Source: Laspinema olomoucense D3b (GTDB lineage: Bacteria; Cyanobacteriota; Cyanobacteriia; Cyanobacteriales; Laspinemataceae). From it: a DNA stretch of 64,000 bases. This document shows, piece after piece, positions 55,550 to 64,000 of the stretch (its first letter is position 1; the number at the start of each line of letters is the position of its first letter). The notes beneath the pieces were generated by a model. The model was not told where the DNA came from, did no database searches, and worked only from the letters and a program-made list of their open reading frames with translations. The DNA lies in assembly GCF_025370785.1 (NCBI RefSeq), contig NZ_JAMXFA010000015.1, positions 1-64,000 of the forward strand, read 5' to 3'. The position numbers were made by a program, and so were the translations under genes.

Positions 55550-56344
55550 ATGTTTTTATTTATTTCCAAGCTGCTTCCCGTCTTCATTTACCCCCTCGGA
55601 CTCAGTTGCTTATTGATGTTGGTTGCATTAGTAACCTTATGGAGACGTCCGAAATGGGCATCGGTGCCGATCGCCTCCGCATTGGTAATATTGCTCCTAA
55701 GCAGTAATGGATGGGTTGCCAACGGCATCGCGCAATCCCTGGAATGGCAGAATTTACCCTCGGGAGAACTCCCCAATGCAGCAGCAATTGTTGTATTAGG
55801 CGGCGGCATCAAACCCGCGATTTACCCCCGTCCCAGCGTCGATGTCAGTGAAGCGGGCGATCGCGTCCTTTATGGGGCCCAACTCTACAAGCAGGGAAAA
55901 GCACCTCTAGTCATTCTCTCCGGGGGCCGCATTGAATGGAAAGGCGGAGGACCCCCAGAAGCAGACGATATGGCTCAAATTGTAGCAGCAACCGGAGTCC
56001 CAAACTCAGCGATTCTCCTGGAACCCAATTCCCTGAATACATACCAGAATGCGGTGGAAGTCCGGAAACTCCTAGAAGCCAAAAATATTGAAAAGCGCGT
56101 ATTACTCGTCACCTCCGCCACCCATATGCCGCGATCGCTGCGCATCTTCAAACGTCAAGGCATCGATGCCATTCCTGCACCCACGGATTTCCTCGTCTCG
56201 CAACAGGAACTCGACGAACTCTCCGAATCCTGGCAATCCGTGACCCTGAACATTCTCCCCGATGCCTATCGCCTCCAACAAACGACCCAATCTCTCAAAG
56301 AATATATTGGCACAATCATCTATCGCCTCAGAGGTTGGCTGTAA
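55550..56344 (+). CDS. YdcF/SanA-family (DUF218) membrane protein
   Basis: ATG at 55550 gives 264 residues. Two hydrophobic helices near residues 10-30 and 40-56 are followed by a Rossmann-like DUF218 domain: AIVVLGGGIKPAIYPRP, GDRVLYGAQLYKQGKAPLVI, LSGGRIEW, PEADDMAQIVAATGVPNSAI, NTYQNAVEVRKLL and VTSATHMPRSLRIF. E. coli relatives SanA and YdcF/ElyC act on envelope or peptidoglycan precursors, but the reaction is not established. Transcribed away from the histidine kinase. Confidence 0.88.
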   Translation: MFLFISKLLPVFIYPLGLSCLLMLVALVTLWRRPKWASVPIASALVILLLSSNGWVANGIAQSLEWQNLPSGELPNAAAIVVLGGGIKPAIYPRPSVDVSEAGDRVLYGAQLYKQGKAPLVILSGGRIEWKGGGPPEADDMAQIVAATGVPNSAILLEPNSLNTYQNAVEVRKLLEAKNIEKRVLLVTSATHMPRSLRIFKRQGIDAIPAPTDFLVSQQELDELSESWQSVTLNILPDAYRLQQTTQSLKEYIGTIIYRLRGWL

Positions 56345-56706
56345 GGCGGGCAATTCTCCCGATTTGCGGAAATTGGCCCCCCTGCTGGTCCTCAGAGGCA
56401 GATGCTAGAATCAAAAGGAATTGTCCTAGAGCATCGGTACAATTTTAGAGTCCAGGGACAAAAAACTGAGTTTCTAGCCCAAAATCAGTTATGAATTGCC
56501 AAAAATTTTGTACAGAAACCCGGTTTCTAACCCAGGAAGTACCGACGCCCTAGAGCATCGGGATTGAGCTTAGAAAGCGGGTTGTTTTATAAAATTCAGG
56601 CATTTTTTGTAGCCCCGTCGAACAGAAATTTCGTTTTTAGTCCCTGGGATTAAATATTAACCCAAAAGCCCTGGGGCGATAAAAAAAGATTTAGGTAATA
56701 ATAATT
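56345..56706. repeat. Intergenic with dispersed AAACC-GGGTTTCT repeat elements
   Basis: AGAAACCCGGTTTCT (56515-56529) is palindromic and is followed by AAGTACCGACGCCCTAGAGC. Related palindromes and GTACCGAC-type tails occur near 6589-6650, 8670-8745 and 61780-61877. A second CCTAGAGCATCGG lies at 56427-56439 and 56559-56571. No gene is seen. Confidence 0.5.
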
Positions 56707-56934
56707 ATGATGCTTCCCAACGAGTTTCCCCAAATTGCGCCCATTCCCCAAGATGTGGCGGAAAATTTAGAATCGGCGCAAGTCACTCGCCAATTTTATC
56801 ACGAACTAGAATATCGTCAAGCCTTTGACGGGTATTGCCAATGGTACTACCAAACCGCAGAATGTCACCGCAAAGAGTTGCAAAAAATGCGGGGTGATAT
56901 TAATATTCTAGGCTGGTTTACCCGCCGAAAATAA
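56707..56934 (+). CDS. Small conserved-looking cytoplasmic protein, unknown function
   Basis: A 75-residue protein starting MMLPNEFPQIAPIPQDVAEN (second ATG at 56710 equally possible), mostly helical: ATRQFYHEL-like segment, FDGYCQWYYQTAECHRKELQ and the end NILGWFTRRK. The aromatic-rich helix and its regular charge pattern look like a real protein; no family is named. It has no obvious partner gene. Confidence 0.6.
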   Translation: MMLPNEFPQIAPIPQDVAENLESAQVTRQFYHELEYRQAFDGYCQWYYQTAECHRKELQKMRGDINILGWFTRRK

Positions 56935-57016
56935 CAGGGAAACGGTTAAATTAGCAATTAGCGGTCTTGCTAATTGCTAATCAGTCAGCGGAGTTTACAC
57001 CGAGTTAGTTGAGCTT

Positions 57017-57241
57017 TTATTCAAGGGCTTCTATCTCATCTTCGCGGAAATGGGCTTTAAACTTTTTGTCAAATTGAACGTAGACAGGCAGGTTAGCACT
57101 AACGGGTCTCCCCTGCCATTCGGTAACAATGCCTATGACTTCGCCTTCGTGACCCTGGACATCATAGGGTTGATTGCGATGTTCTGGACTGTGGTAAACG
57201 ATAACCGACTTTGTGATGCGGACGCGATCGCCAACTTTCAT
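57017..57241 (-). CDS. ftrV: Ferredoxin-thioredoxin reductase, variable chain
   Basis: FTR passes electrons from ferredoxin to thioredoxin, switching enzymes on in light. The variable chain has no redox centre and stabilises the catalytic subunit. The 74-residue SH3-like protein matches the family: MKVGDRVRITKSVIVYHSPE, GHEGEVIGIVTEWQGRPVSA and the end FDKKFKAHFREDEIEAL. The catalytic chain gene (ftrC) is not in the window. Confidence 0.93.
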   Translation of the reverse strand: MKVGDRVRITKSVIVYHSPEHRNQPYDVQGHEGEVIGIVTEWQGRPVSANLPVYVQFDKKFKAHFREDEIEALE

Positions 57242-57380
57242 AGAGCTCTCAAATTCTAGTGTTCTCTTCTCTTACCGACTGCAAAGTGCAGGGTTTCAGT
57301 ATCTTATCAAACAGCGTTTCCCTTTGGTCCTTGGTCTTATGTCGTTGGTCGTTGGTCTTATGTCATTGGAGATGGGGGGT

Positions 57381-59297
57381 TTATTCTTGTTGTTGGAAGA
57401 TTCTTTCGCGCAGTTGGGTGAGTCCTCCTGAGTCGATTTGCCACCAGGCGGCAAAACCTACGGCGGCGCTAATGAGGGTGACGCCAACTAGGAGGGCGAT
57501 GGTTTGGGGGAGAGTTAAGCCGGTGCGATCGCCCTTGGATTGGCGGCGACGACCCGGGGATGGGTCTTCCTCTTCATAAAGGAGGGCTTTGGACGCATCG
57601 GAAAGCTCATCCTCAGATAATCCCGTAGGGGGGAGTTGATTGGGGTCGAACAGGACCAGTTTTTCTGGGGAAATGCGGCAATAGGAGAGCACCACCGAAA
57701 CGTTATCGTGACCGTTCTTTTCATTGGCGAGGTCCACCCACCATTGGGCCGCTGTTTCTACGGAAATTGCCCCGCTAAACAGATCCTGGGCGCACTCAAA
57801 CCAAAATTGCTCCACGCGATCATTATCGCTCAATCCGTCTGAACACAGGAGCAGCAACCCATCTTCTTCCAGTAGAAACCGCTGAATCTGGGGGCGCAGT
57901 AAGTCCCCTTCTCGGGTTCCTAGGGCTTGGGTGAGCGCCCCACCATCTCGGCGGCGGATGGCTTGGGAATAAGGGGCGCGACCGAGGCGGACCTCTCGGG
58001 AGGCGACGTCATCATCTACGGTAAGTTGTTGGCAATAGTTGGGAGTAATCCAGTAGGCGCGACTGTCGCCAATATGAATAACATAGAGTTCATGGGCGTT
58101 GGCAAATTCTTGACCACTGGGGGTGGTGACTTTTTGGGGCAGTTGCAGGGTCATGACTAGGGTGGTCCCCATGCGCTGTCGCAGAGCCCGTCCTTGTTTG
58201 TCATTTTGGGCGGCGATCGTGTTGTTGACGACGCGCAGAATAGCTTCTAATTGTTCGCTGACGACTTCAGGCATGGCGAGGCCCGGTTCTTCAGCGATTT
58301 CCCGCATGAGGGCTTGAATGGGCAGTTTGAGGGCTTGGACGGCCAGTTGACTGGCGACTTCCCCGCCTTCATGTCCTCCGACGCCATCGCAGACAATGGC
58401 TAAATGATTAAGCAGGGGATGGGTATGGGGTTTATCGATTTGGGCGATGTCGTTGAGGGTGGGGTAGCAGGAATCTTCGTTATGGTGGCGATTGGGTCCT
58501 GAGTCGCTGACTCCGGCGACGCGCACACGCAGGGGTAATTGGGCAGTGAGTTCGAGGAGGAGTTGGTTGACTTGAGGGGCGACTGCCTGTATTTCGGCAT
58601 TGGGACGGCGCATTTGTTTGCCAATCTCTTGGAGGCGATCGCCCACTGGGGCAGCCACTTTTCCCGCCCAAGTTAACCAGTGATATCCTAAATCTTGTAA
58701 ATCCGGTTGGGTAATTAAACTGGCATCGCCATAAAGTTCGCGTAACCAGACGCGCGAACCCTGGACCCGGATATTATCGGCTTTGAGTAAACTGGAGGCG
58801 ACGCCCAATTCTCGTAAGGGTGTCCAGAGTTGCAGAATTTGCCATAACCAATAGACTTGGCGGACTGGGGGAGTTTGGGACCAGAGTTCCAACATTCCCG
58901 GATAGAGGGTGGCGGTTTTGCTATCAATGGGGACATTCTCCAGTAATAACAAATTGGCGGCGTTGGGTCCTTCCCCGAGGGGACAAAACCCATAGACCTC
59001 GGGAATATGAAGGCGATGGGGATATAATTTAAGGTAGCTCAGAATCGCCTCGGGTAATGTCTCTGGAACGAAAGGGGCCAAGGCGGGTTGAGTATCGAGC
59101 CAAATTTGGGGACTGACTACGCGGTAGCGATCGCCGATGATCTCGCCGATGGGATACCGGGCTGCTGCGGAACCCACCGCCCACAAGTAGCGATACAGCA
59201 AGGGGGTTTGACAAGCATCACAGAACCGATTTCCTACGGGGTTTTCGGGCTGGGTACAGGTTGGATTTGGACAATAGAGTGGCTCAGAACTGCTCAT
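57381..59297 (-). CDS. PP2C-type serine/threonine phosphatase with zinc ribbon and pseudokinase-like region
   Basis: ATG at 59297 gives 638 residues. The N-terminus is a zinc ribbon (LYCPNPTC, NRFCDACQTPL). Residues about 45-250 resemble a decayed protein kinase: GDRYRVV start, hinge-like LLLLENVPI, and LLKADNIRVQGSRVWL in place of the HRDxxxxN and DFG loops. The PP2C domain (about 255-510) is intact: SDSGPNRHHNEDS, VCDGVGGHEGGEVAS, GTTLVMTL, VIHIGDSRAYWI, LCSDGLSDND and NGHDNVSVVL with metal-binding aspartates. A membrane helix lies near the C-terminus (TIALLVGVTLISAAVGFAAW). It should dephosphorylate Ser/Thr-kinase targets at the membrane. Confidence 0.88.
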   Translation of the reverse strand: MSSSEPLYCPNPTCTQPENPVGNRFCDACQTPLLYRYLWAVGSAAARYPIGEIIGDRYRVVSPQIWLDTQPALAPFVPETLPEAILSYLKLYPHRLHIPEVYGFCPLGEGPNAANLLLLENVPIDSKTATLYPGMLELWSQTPPVRQVYWLWQILQLWTPLRELGVASSLLKADNIRVQGSRVWLRELYGDASLITQPDLQDLGYHWLTWAGKVAAPVGDRLQEIGKQMRRPNAEIQAVAPQVNQLLLELTAQLPLRVRVAGVSDSGPNRHHNEDSCYPTLNDIAQIDKPHTHPLLNHLAIVCDGVGGHEGGEVASQLAVQALKLPIQALMREIAEEPGLAMPEVVSEQLEAILRVVNNTIAAQNDKQGRALRQRMGTTLVMTLQLPQKVTTPSGQEFANAHELYVIHIGDSRAYWITPNYCQQLTVDDDVASREVRLGRAPYSQAIRRRDGGALTQALGTREGDLLRPQIQRFLLEEDGLLLLCSDGLSDNDRVEQFWFECAQDLFSGAISVETAAQWWVDLANEKNGHDNVSVVLSYCRISPEKLVLFDPNQLPPTGLSEDELSDASKALLYEEEDPSPGRRRQSKGDRTGLTLPQTIALLVGVTLISAAVGFAAWWQIDSGGLTQLRERIFQQQE

Positions 59298-59572
59298 AAT
59301 CTCTGCGTGCAATGACAGTATGAAAAGAAGTCGATCGTTCCTGGCGATCGGTCCAAAGCCAGCCTACACTGGTTGTAGCTACTCCAAACAGCCTCGACAG
59401 TTACAGTGCCGCCAGTCGGGGAACGCCAATGGCGAGATTGATGGGATTGGATGGACCAAGGGTCCTGGATTGGCGAGGAAGACGCCATTCATTTTATCCC
59501 GAACCCCGTCAAATCGGCGATCGCGACCGGAACACAATCTCGTAATCTATCTTAACCTTGGAAGAAGACGCT

Positions 59573-60046
59573 ATGGCACTTGACCCCATCTCTGCCATTC
59601 TCCTGTTTTTCAGCCAGCTTAATCCGGCGGTTTTATGGTTAGCAGTTGGCATCATTCTCTGTGGGATGGAACTGGTTCTCCCCACTGCCTTTGTGGAGTT
59701 TTTGCCCGGAGTCAGCGCCTTAATTGTGGCGGGACTCTCTTTATTTATCCCGAATTTTTTCATTCAGGTGGTGTTATGGGTGGGACTCTCTGCTGCCTTT
59801 ATTGTGCTGTCTAGGCGGTTTTTGTCCCAGCAAAAAATTCCCCGGTCCCTCGCGGAGGCACAGGAGGCGCAAACCTTAACCGCAATTCCTCCAGGAGAGG
59901 CGGGACGGGTGATCTACGATGGGAACTCGTGGCGGGCTAAATGTTCAGATCCCGAACAGGCGATCGCCCCCCATCAACCTGTGTTCGTTGTCGGACGCCA
60001 AGGGAATACTTTGATTGTCATTCCGGAGCATCTTTTACAGTCATAA
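59573..60046 (+). CDS. NfeD-family membrane protein
   Basis: ATG at 59573 gives 157 residues. Two to three hydrophobic helices (about 5-85) are followed by an OB-fold domain (GEAGRVIYDGNSWRAKCSDP, PVFVVGRQGNTLIVIPEHLL). NfeD proteins are partners of SPFH/stomatin-type proteins, one of which is encoded 155 bases downstream; the pair is a common bacterial membrane-microdomain unit. Confidence 0.88.
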   Translation: MALDPISAILLFFSQLNPAVLWLAVGIILCGMELVLPTAFVEFLPGVSALIVAGLSLFIPNFFIQVVLWVGLSAAFIVLSRRFLSQQKIPRSLAEAQEAQTLTAIPPGEAGRVIYDGNSWRAKCSDPEQAIAPHQPVFVVGRQGNTLIVIPEHLLQS

Positions 60047-60200
60047 ATTCAGCGCAAAGGCACAGGCTGAGATTTTCAATTTAACCTGTAGCAATCCGTC
60101 CGCACTATTTAGAGGAGAGTGCTTGATTTTATCTTTAATTTTGCCCCTTGTTTGATGTTTTAAATTTGAGCCAGCTTCAACTTTAACTAGGAGGTTTACG

Positions 60201-61154
60201 GTGGAACAATTCATCTTTATTATATTTTTGGCCCTCGGGGGTTCTGCCCTAGCGGGTAGCGTCAAAATTATCAATCAAGGAAATGAAGCCTTGGTTGAAA
60301 CCTTGGGGAAATATAACGGCAGAAAACTAGAACCGGGACTACGATTACTCACCCCATTTCTGGACAAAATCGTTTACAAAGGAACGATTCGGGAAAAAGT
60401 ATTAGACATTCCACCGCAACAATGTATTACTCGGGATAATGTTTCGATTAGTGTCGATGCGGTGGTTTACTGGCGGATTATGGACATGGAAAAAGCCTAC
60501 TATAAAGTAGAAAATCTCCAGTCTGCAATGGTCAACCTAGTTTTAACTCAAATTCGGGCAGAAATGGGTAAACTAGAACTCGATGAAACCTTTACCGCCC
60601 GGTCCGAAATTAACGAGATTTTATTGCGAGAATTGGATATTTCGACAGACCCTTGGGGGGTGAAAGTCACCCGGGTAGAATTGCGGGATATCGTCCCCTC
60701 CAAAGCGGTGCAAGAGTCGATGGAGTTGCAAATGGCAGCGGAACGTCGTAAACGGGCCGCAATTTTAACTTCTGAAGGGGAAAAGGATGCATCGGTTAAT
60801 AATGCCCGAGGCAAGGCAGAGGCGCACGTTTTAGATGCGGAAGCTCGTCAAAAAGCAGTCATTCTCGATGCAGAAGCGCAACAAAAAACAATTGTTTTGA
60901 AAGCTCAAGCGGTACGCCAAGAGCAAGTTTTGAAAGCTCAAGCAACCGCAGAAGCCCTGCAAATTATTGCAAAAACCCTCAAAACTGACCCAGATGCCCG
61001 GGAAGCTTTACAGTTTTTAGTCGCTCAACAATATATGGAAATGGGGTTAAAAATTGGGGCGAGTGACAGCAGTAAAGTGATGTTTATGGACCCGCGCACC
61101 ATTCCTGCCACTTTGGAAGGAATGCGATCGATTGTTAGCGAACAAGAACGGTAA
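60201..61154 (+). CDS. SPFH/band 7 (stomatin/prohibitin-like) protein
   Basis: The GTG start has AGGAGG seven bases upstream; 317 residues. An N-terminal hydrophobic anchor (3-20) leads to the SPFH domain ([78 protein letters not shown]) and a coiled coil with repeats [19 protein letters not shown]. These proteins form ring-like assemblies on membranes and organise protein quality control or lipid domains. It follows an NfeD gene, its usual partner. Confidence 0.93.
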   Translation: MEQFIFIIFLALGGSALAGSVKIINQGNEALVETLGKYNGRKLEPGLRLLTPFLDKIVYKGTIREKVLDIPPQQCITRDNVSISVDAVVYWRIMDMEKAYYKVENLQSAMVNLVLTQIRAEMGKLELDETFTARSEINEILLRELDISTDPWGVKVTRVELRDIVPSKAVQESMELQMAAERRKRAAILTSEGEKDASVNNARGKAEAHVLDAEARQKAVILDAEAQQKTIVLKAQAVRQEQVLKAQATAEALQIIAKTLKTDPDAREALQFLVAQQYMEMGLKIGASDSSKVMFMDPRTIPATLEGMRSIVSEQER

Positions 61155-61180
61155 GGTTAGAGGGAATAGTTTTGAAAAAT

Positions 61181-61250
61181 AACCCCTGAAGGGGTTACTA
61201 CGAACAAAGAAGTTAAATTTACAATGTTTGTAGTAACCCCTTCAGGGGTT
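61181..61250. repeat. Nested inverted repeat (REP-like) between convergent SPFH and zur genes
   Basis: AACCCCTGAAGGGGTT (61181-61196) is itself palindromic and with ACTACGAACA is repeated inverted at 61225-61250 (TGTTTGTAGT, AACCCCTTCAGGGGTT); 25 of 26 positions pair. It can fold as one long stem or two hairpins and may terminate both genes. Confidence 0.75.
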
Positions 61251-61267
61251 TTCCCCAAGAATTTAAC

Positions 61268-61669
61268 TTAAACTCCGCCATTTTGTTGCAATACATGACA
61301 CTTAGTGCACAGACCAAAAAACTCTAAGGTGTGGTAAAATATCTTAAATCGGTGAGCCTTTTGTAGTTCCACTTCTAACTGATGAACCGGACATTCATCG
61401 AGGGGAATTGATATCCCACATTGTAAACAAGTCAGGTGGTGCCGGTCCTGCTTTAGGCAGCTATAAAGGGACTCTCCATTTGCCAAGGTCCGCACCTGGA
61501 CCACCCCTTCCAACTTCAACGCTTCCAAGGCGCGATAGACGGTGGCAAGACTAACGCTTTGGTTGCGATGGCGCAACTCAACATAAATATCCTGCGCTGA
61601 AATGGAATCGTTGAGGGTTTTGAGGAAATTGAGAATGCGTTCTTGAGACCGGGTGCGTTTGACTGTCAT
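61268..61669 (-). CDS. zur: Fur-family regulator, Zur (FurB) type
   Basis: The 133-residue metalloregulator has the winged helix (RTRSQERILNFLKTLNDSIS, AQDIYVELRHRNQSVSLATV, YRALEALKLEGVVQVR) and the zinc motifs HHLTCLQCG...CP and FFGLCTKC. The sequence is closest, from memory, to cyanobacterial FurB/Zur, the zinc-uptake regulator, rather than FurA or PerR. With zinc it would repress zinc import genes; none is nearby. The gene is monocistronic and convergent with the SPFH gene. Confidence 0.85.
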   Translation of the reverse strand: MTVKRTRSQERILNFLKTLNDSISAQDIYVELRHRNQSVSLATVYRALEALKLEGVVQVRTLANGESLYSCLKQDRHHLTCLQCGISIPLDECPVHQLEVELQKAHRFKIFYHTLEFFGLCTKCHVLQQNGGV

Positions 61670-61779
61670 GATTAGATTAACATCGGTATGGGTTCGTCTG
61701 GTCTACATTTCTGAAGTTAGACGAGGTTGAGGGTTTATCCAAGCTTAGGATGCCGGTTCACAATGAGATAGAGAGGACA

Positions 61780-61877
61780 GGAAACCAGGTTTTTGGACCA
61801 GATTTGTTGCTAATGAGCAGAGATTTTCTAAAAAACCCGGGTTTGTAACCTGTACTATACTGACGTCCTCGGGTGTC
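61780..61877. repeat. Dispersed AAACC-GGTTT repeat element upstream of purS
   Basis: GAAACCAGGTTTTTGGACC, then AAAACCCGGGTTTGTAACC and TACTGACGTCCTCGG. Same motif order as in the elements near 6589 and 56515. Confidence 0.5.
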
Positions 61878-61948
61878 AGTTTGGGGATTAAAATAAAAGA
61901 TGCTGTGGCATCTAATGGCATTATCACCAGAAGTTAGGGCGGATTGTT

Positions 61949-62233
61949 GTGACTTTAAAGAAATATCAGGCTCATATCTATGTTACTCTGCGGCCTTCAG
62001 TTTTGGATCCGGCAGGAACTGCTGTGGAGTCGGGACTGCAAAAAATGGGCGATCGCAATGTGGAAGGGGTCCGCATTGGCAAATATGTGGAATTGACGAT
62101 TACTTCGGAATCCCCTGAAGCAGCAACGAAGCAACTCGATCGCATCTGTGACCAACTTTTAGCCAATCCGGTGATTGAAAACTATCGGTTTGAGTTAGTG
62201 GAAGTAGCAACCATGATGAAGGCGGGGGCATAA
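61949..62233 (+). CDS. purS: Phosphoribosylformylglycinamidine synthase subunit PurS
   Basis: PurS is the small scaffold that joins PurL and PurQ in the fourth step of purine synthesis. The 94-residue protein (GTG start) has [39 protein letters not shown] and [14 protein letters not shown]. The purQ gene begins four bases after its stop. Confidence 0.93.
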   Translation: MTLKKYQAHIYVTLRPSVLDPAGTAVESGLQKMGDRNVEGVRIGKYVELTITSESPEAATKQLDRICDQLLANPVIENYRFELVEVATMMKAGA

Positions 62234-62237
62234 TACG

Positions 62238-62939
62238 GTGAAATTTGGAGTTGTAGTGTTTCCGGGTTCAAATTGCGATCGCGATGTGGCGTATGTCACC
62301 CAAGGATTACTCCACTGTCCCACCCGGTTAATCTGGCATCAGGAAACAGATATTTCAGATTTGGACGTGGTGGTGTTACCCGGAGGGTTCAGCTATGGGG
62401 ATTATTTGCGCTGTGGGGCGATCGCGCAATTTTCCCCCGTCATGCCGGAAATCATCAAACACGCCGAACAGGGTAAATTAGTCCTGGGAATTTGTAATGG
62501 GTTCCAAGTCTTAACCGAAGCGGGACTACTCCCGGGGGCCTTAATTAGAAATCGCGACTTGCACTTTATCTGCGATCGCGTCCCGATGAAGGTGGAAAAT
62601 ACCCGTCTGCCTTGGACTTCTCAATACCAATCCGGGGAAATCATCAACCTGCCGATCGCCCACGGGGAGGGCCGCTACTATGCCGATGCGGATACCCTCG
62701 CCCAACTGGAAGACAATGGACAGGTGGTATTTCGCTATTGCAGTCCCCAAGGGGAAAGTAACCCGGAGAGTAATCCCAATGGGTCCTTAAATCAGATTGC
62801 CGGAATCTGTAATTCCCGAGGGAATGTCCTGGGGATGATGCCTCATCCTGAACGGGCATCGGACCCCATTTTAGGCGATACCGATGGCATGAAATTGTTT
62901 GAAAGTGTGTTATCTGCTGCGATCGCTGGAGTCCGATAA
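62238..62939 (+). CDS. purQ: Phosphoribosylformylglycinamidine synthase, glutaminase subunit PurQ
   Basis: PurQ releases ammonia from glutamine for PurL. The 233-residue class I amidotransferase (GTG start) has [28 protein letters not shown], the catalytic cysteine in [15 protein letters not shown], the HGEGRYY segment and the histidine/glutamate pair in [12 protein letters not shown]. It is coupled to purS; purL is not in the window. Confidence 0.95.
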   Translation: MKFGVVVFPGSNCDRDVAYVTQGLLHCPTRLIWHQETDISDLDVVVLPGGFSYGDYLRCGAIAQFSPVMPEIIKHAEQGKLVLGICNGFQVLTEAGLLPGALIRNRDLHFICDRVPMKVENTRLPWTSQYQSGEIINLPIAHGEGRYYADADTLAQLEDNGQVVFRYCSPQGESNPESNPNGSLNQIAGICNSRGNVLGMMPHPERASDPILGDTDGMKLFESVLSAAIAGVR

Positions 62940-62970
62940 CGCTTTGGAGTGAACTAAGGGGTTCTCCGAG

Positions 62971-63148
62971 CCCTCCCCTGTGTCTTGGGGAGGGTTGGGT
63001 GGGGTCTAGCCATTCAGCAACCCAACGACCTTTGATACCCGGATTGGCTTGAAATCCTCATGGGGTAAAGGATTAAACCTTTGAAAATTCCGGGGGACTG
63101 GACCCCACCCTAACCCTCCCCAAGAATCAGGGGAGGGAACCGGAAGTG
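62971..63148. repeat. Dispersed repeat family B, inverted pair
   Basis: CCCTCCCCTGTGTCTTGGGG-AGGGTTGGGTGGGGTC (62971-63006) is met in inverse orientation at 63101-63137 (GACCCCACCC-TAACCCTCCCC), which extends to the CCGGAAGTG end seen in the copy at 33073. The two arms are about 100 bases apart and could fold into one long stem. No gene lies between purQ and the TPR gene (62940-63436). Confidence 0.75.
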
Positions 63149-63436
63149 TCTTAAAATTAGAGACTCGATTTTTGTCACTTGGATCTCAATCCTATACTGA
63201 TGCTTTCAATTAGAATAACAATTCCCCGAATCGTACCAATGGAAATGGGATCTCAATTGCGATAAGCTAGGATTGAATTTCCCTCAGACAGGAATGGGGA
63301 AGGGGGTGCATTTGGACCGGGCGAAAAAATAGGATTGTAAACGTCATTTTTACGGGAAACCGCATTCACAACAGATTAAATCGTGAAACAAATCCAGGGA
63401 AACCCAGTTGTTCAGACGAAAGAATGGAGGGAGAAC

Positions 63437-64000
63437 GTGAGGTCACCTAAATTAATGGGATGGCTGTTAGGGTTGTGTGTGATGATAACACCTCAGTTAG
63501 CTGTGGGACAATCTATTGAAGAACTCTCGCAACAAGGCAATACTGCATTTACGGCGGGAAACTATGCCCAAGCGGAACAGATTTGGCGTCAGGTTGTCCA
63601 AAATGATGCGAATAATCCAGCAGCCCATGTCTGGTTAGGGTTATCTTTATTTTATCAGGATAAGGTGGATGAGGCGATCGCGCAATATCAACAAGCGTTG
63701 GCATTGGACCCGAATAATGCGAGTGCGTATAATAATTTGGGGAATGCCCTCACCGATCGCCAAAAACCGGAGGAGGCGATCGCCGCCTATCAGCAAGCGT
63801 TACGCCTGAATCCAGATCAAGGGCAGACTTATTTTAATCTAGGGGTTGCCCTAACTGCGGTGAAGCGAGGGGATGAGGCAATTGCGGCGTATCGTCGCGC
63901 AGTCGCACTTGATCCCAATGATGCAGAAGCGCACGTAAAAATTGCGAATTTGCTGGTTCGGCAGAATAAGTTAGACGAGGCAGTCGCTGCGTATCGGATG
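63437..64000 (+). CDS. Exported TPR-repeat protein, cut by window end
   Basis: The GTG start has GGAGG nearby. A signal peptide (MRSPKLMGWLLGLCVMITPQ, then LAVG-Q) precedes a chain of tetratricopeptide repeats: GNTAFTAGNYAQAEQIWRQV, VWLGLSLFYQDKVDEAIAQY, AYNNLGNALTDRQKPEEAIA, YFNLGVALTAVKRGDEAIAA and AHVKIANLLVRQNKLDEAVA. The frame is open to the last base (188 codons seen). Repeats of this kind mediate protein contacts; the exported location suggests an envelope assembly or photosystem factor role, which is inference. Confidence 0.88.
   Translation, partial: MRSPKLMGWLLGLCVMITPQLAVGQSIEELSQQGNTAFTAGNYAQAEQIWRQVVQNDANNPAAHVWLGLSLFYQDKVDEAIAQYQQALALDPNNASAYNNLGNALTDRQKPEEAIAAYQQALRLNPDQGQTYFNLGVALTAVKRGDEAIAAYRRAVALDPNDAEAHVKIANLLVRQNKLDEAVAAYRM

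Overview
The window reads as chromosome of a filamentous (Oscillatoriales-type) cyanobacterium. The evidence is psbA encoding photosystem II D1, pipX/pipY, the ferredoxin-thioredoxin reductase variable chain, LrtA-type Hpf, a group 2 sigma factor, the mlaE-DUF3119-DUF3086-plsY block and very frequent HIP1 octamers (GCGATCGC). Genus is not determinable here. I see no rRNA, tRNA, CRISPR array or intact insertion sequence.

Layout. 0-6.5 kb: the end of an exopolyphosphatase gene, a Wzz-like membrane protein with a decayed HNH domain, then a lipid block (MlaE permease, DUF3119, DUF3086, PlsY). 6.7-8.7 kb: a type II restriction-modification locus (HNH nuclease, XRE regulator, divergent C5-methyltransferase) in which a second 240-codon frame with methyltransferase-like motifs is nested inside the methyltransferase gene. 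8.8-11.8 kb: pipX-pipY, sepF, proC. 12.3-16.3 kb: der, an EcfT-like transporter protein and a TrpE/PabB synthase. 16.4-19.1 kb: a lipoprotein, a Uma2 protein with a 21-bp coding minisatellite, and a DUF1778/GNAT toxin-antitoxin pair. 19.3-22.8 kb: psbA, a 657-residue membrane protein and an orphan duplicate of the psbA tail with its terminator. 22.9-28.3 kb: hpf, lipB, small unknowns and a DevC/DevA-like ABC pair. 28.4-35.7 kb: a membrane protein, 1.76 kb without convincing genes, a sigma factor, a PLD/EF-hand/HhH nuclease-like protein and a zinc-ribbon protein. 35.9-41.6 kb: cysteine desulfurase, a second R-M pair (ApaLI-like), cydAB. 42-49.4 kb: an APH/ATPase fusion, a PfkB kinase, rplY, a compact three-gene unit resembling a split nuclease, purA and an adenosine-deaminase-like protein. 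49.8-55.2 kb: a GHL10-type protein, a broken HigBA pair and a 1200-residue histidine kinase. 55.5-64 kb: YdcF-like protein, ftrV, a pseudokinase-like/PP2C fusion, NfeD-SPFH, Zur, purSQ and a TPR protein cut by the window end.

Most genes are core housekeeping and photosynthesis functions in short operons. Accessory DNA is confined to the two R-M loci, the toxin-antitoxin pairs (one intact, one decayed), the three-gene unit between purA and rplY, and several families of dispersed palindromic or G-rich repeats. The most unusual items are the dual-frame methyltransferase gene, the Wzz/HNH fusion, the split-nuclease-like triplet and the psbA tail relic.
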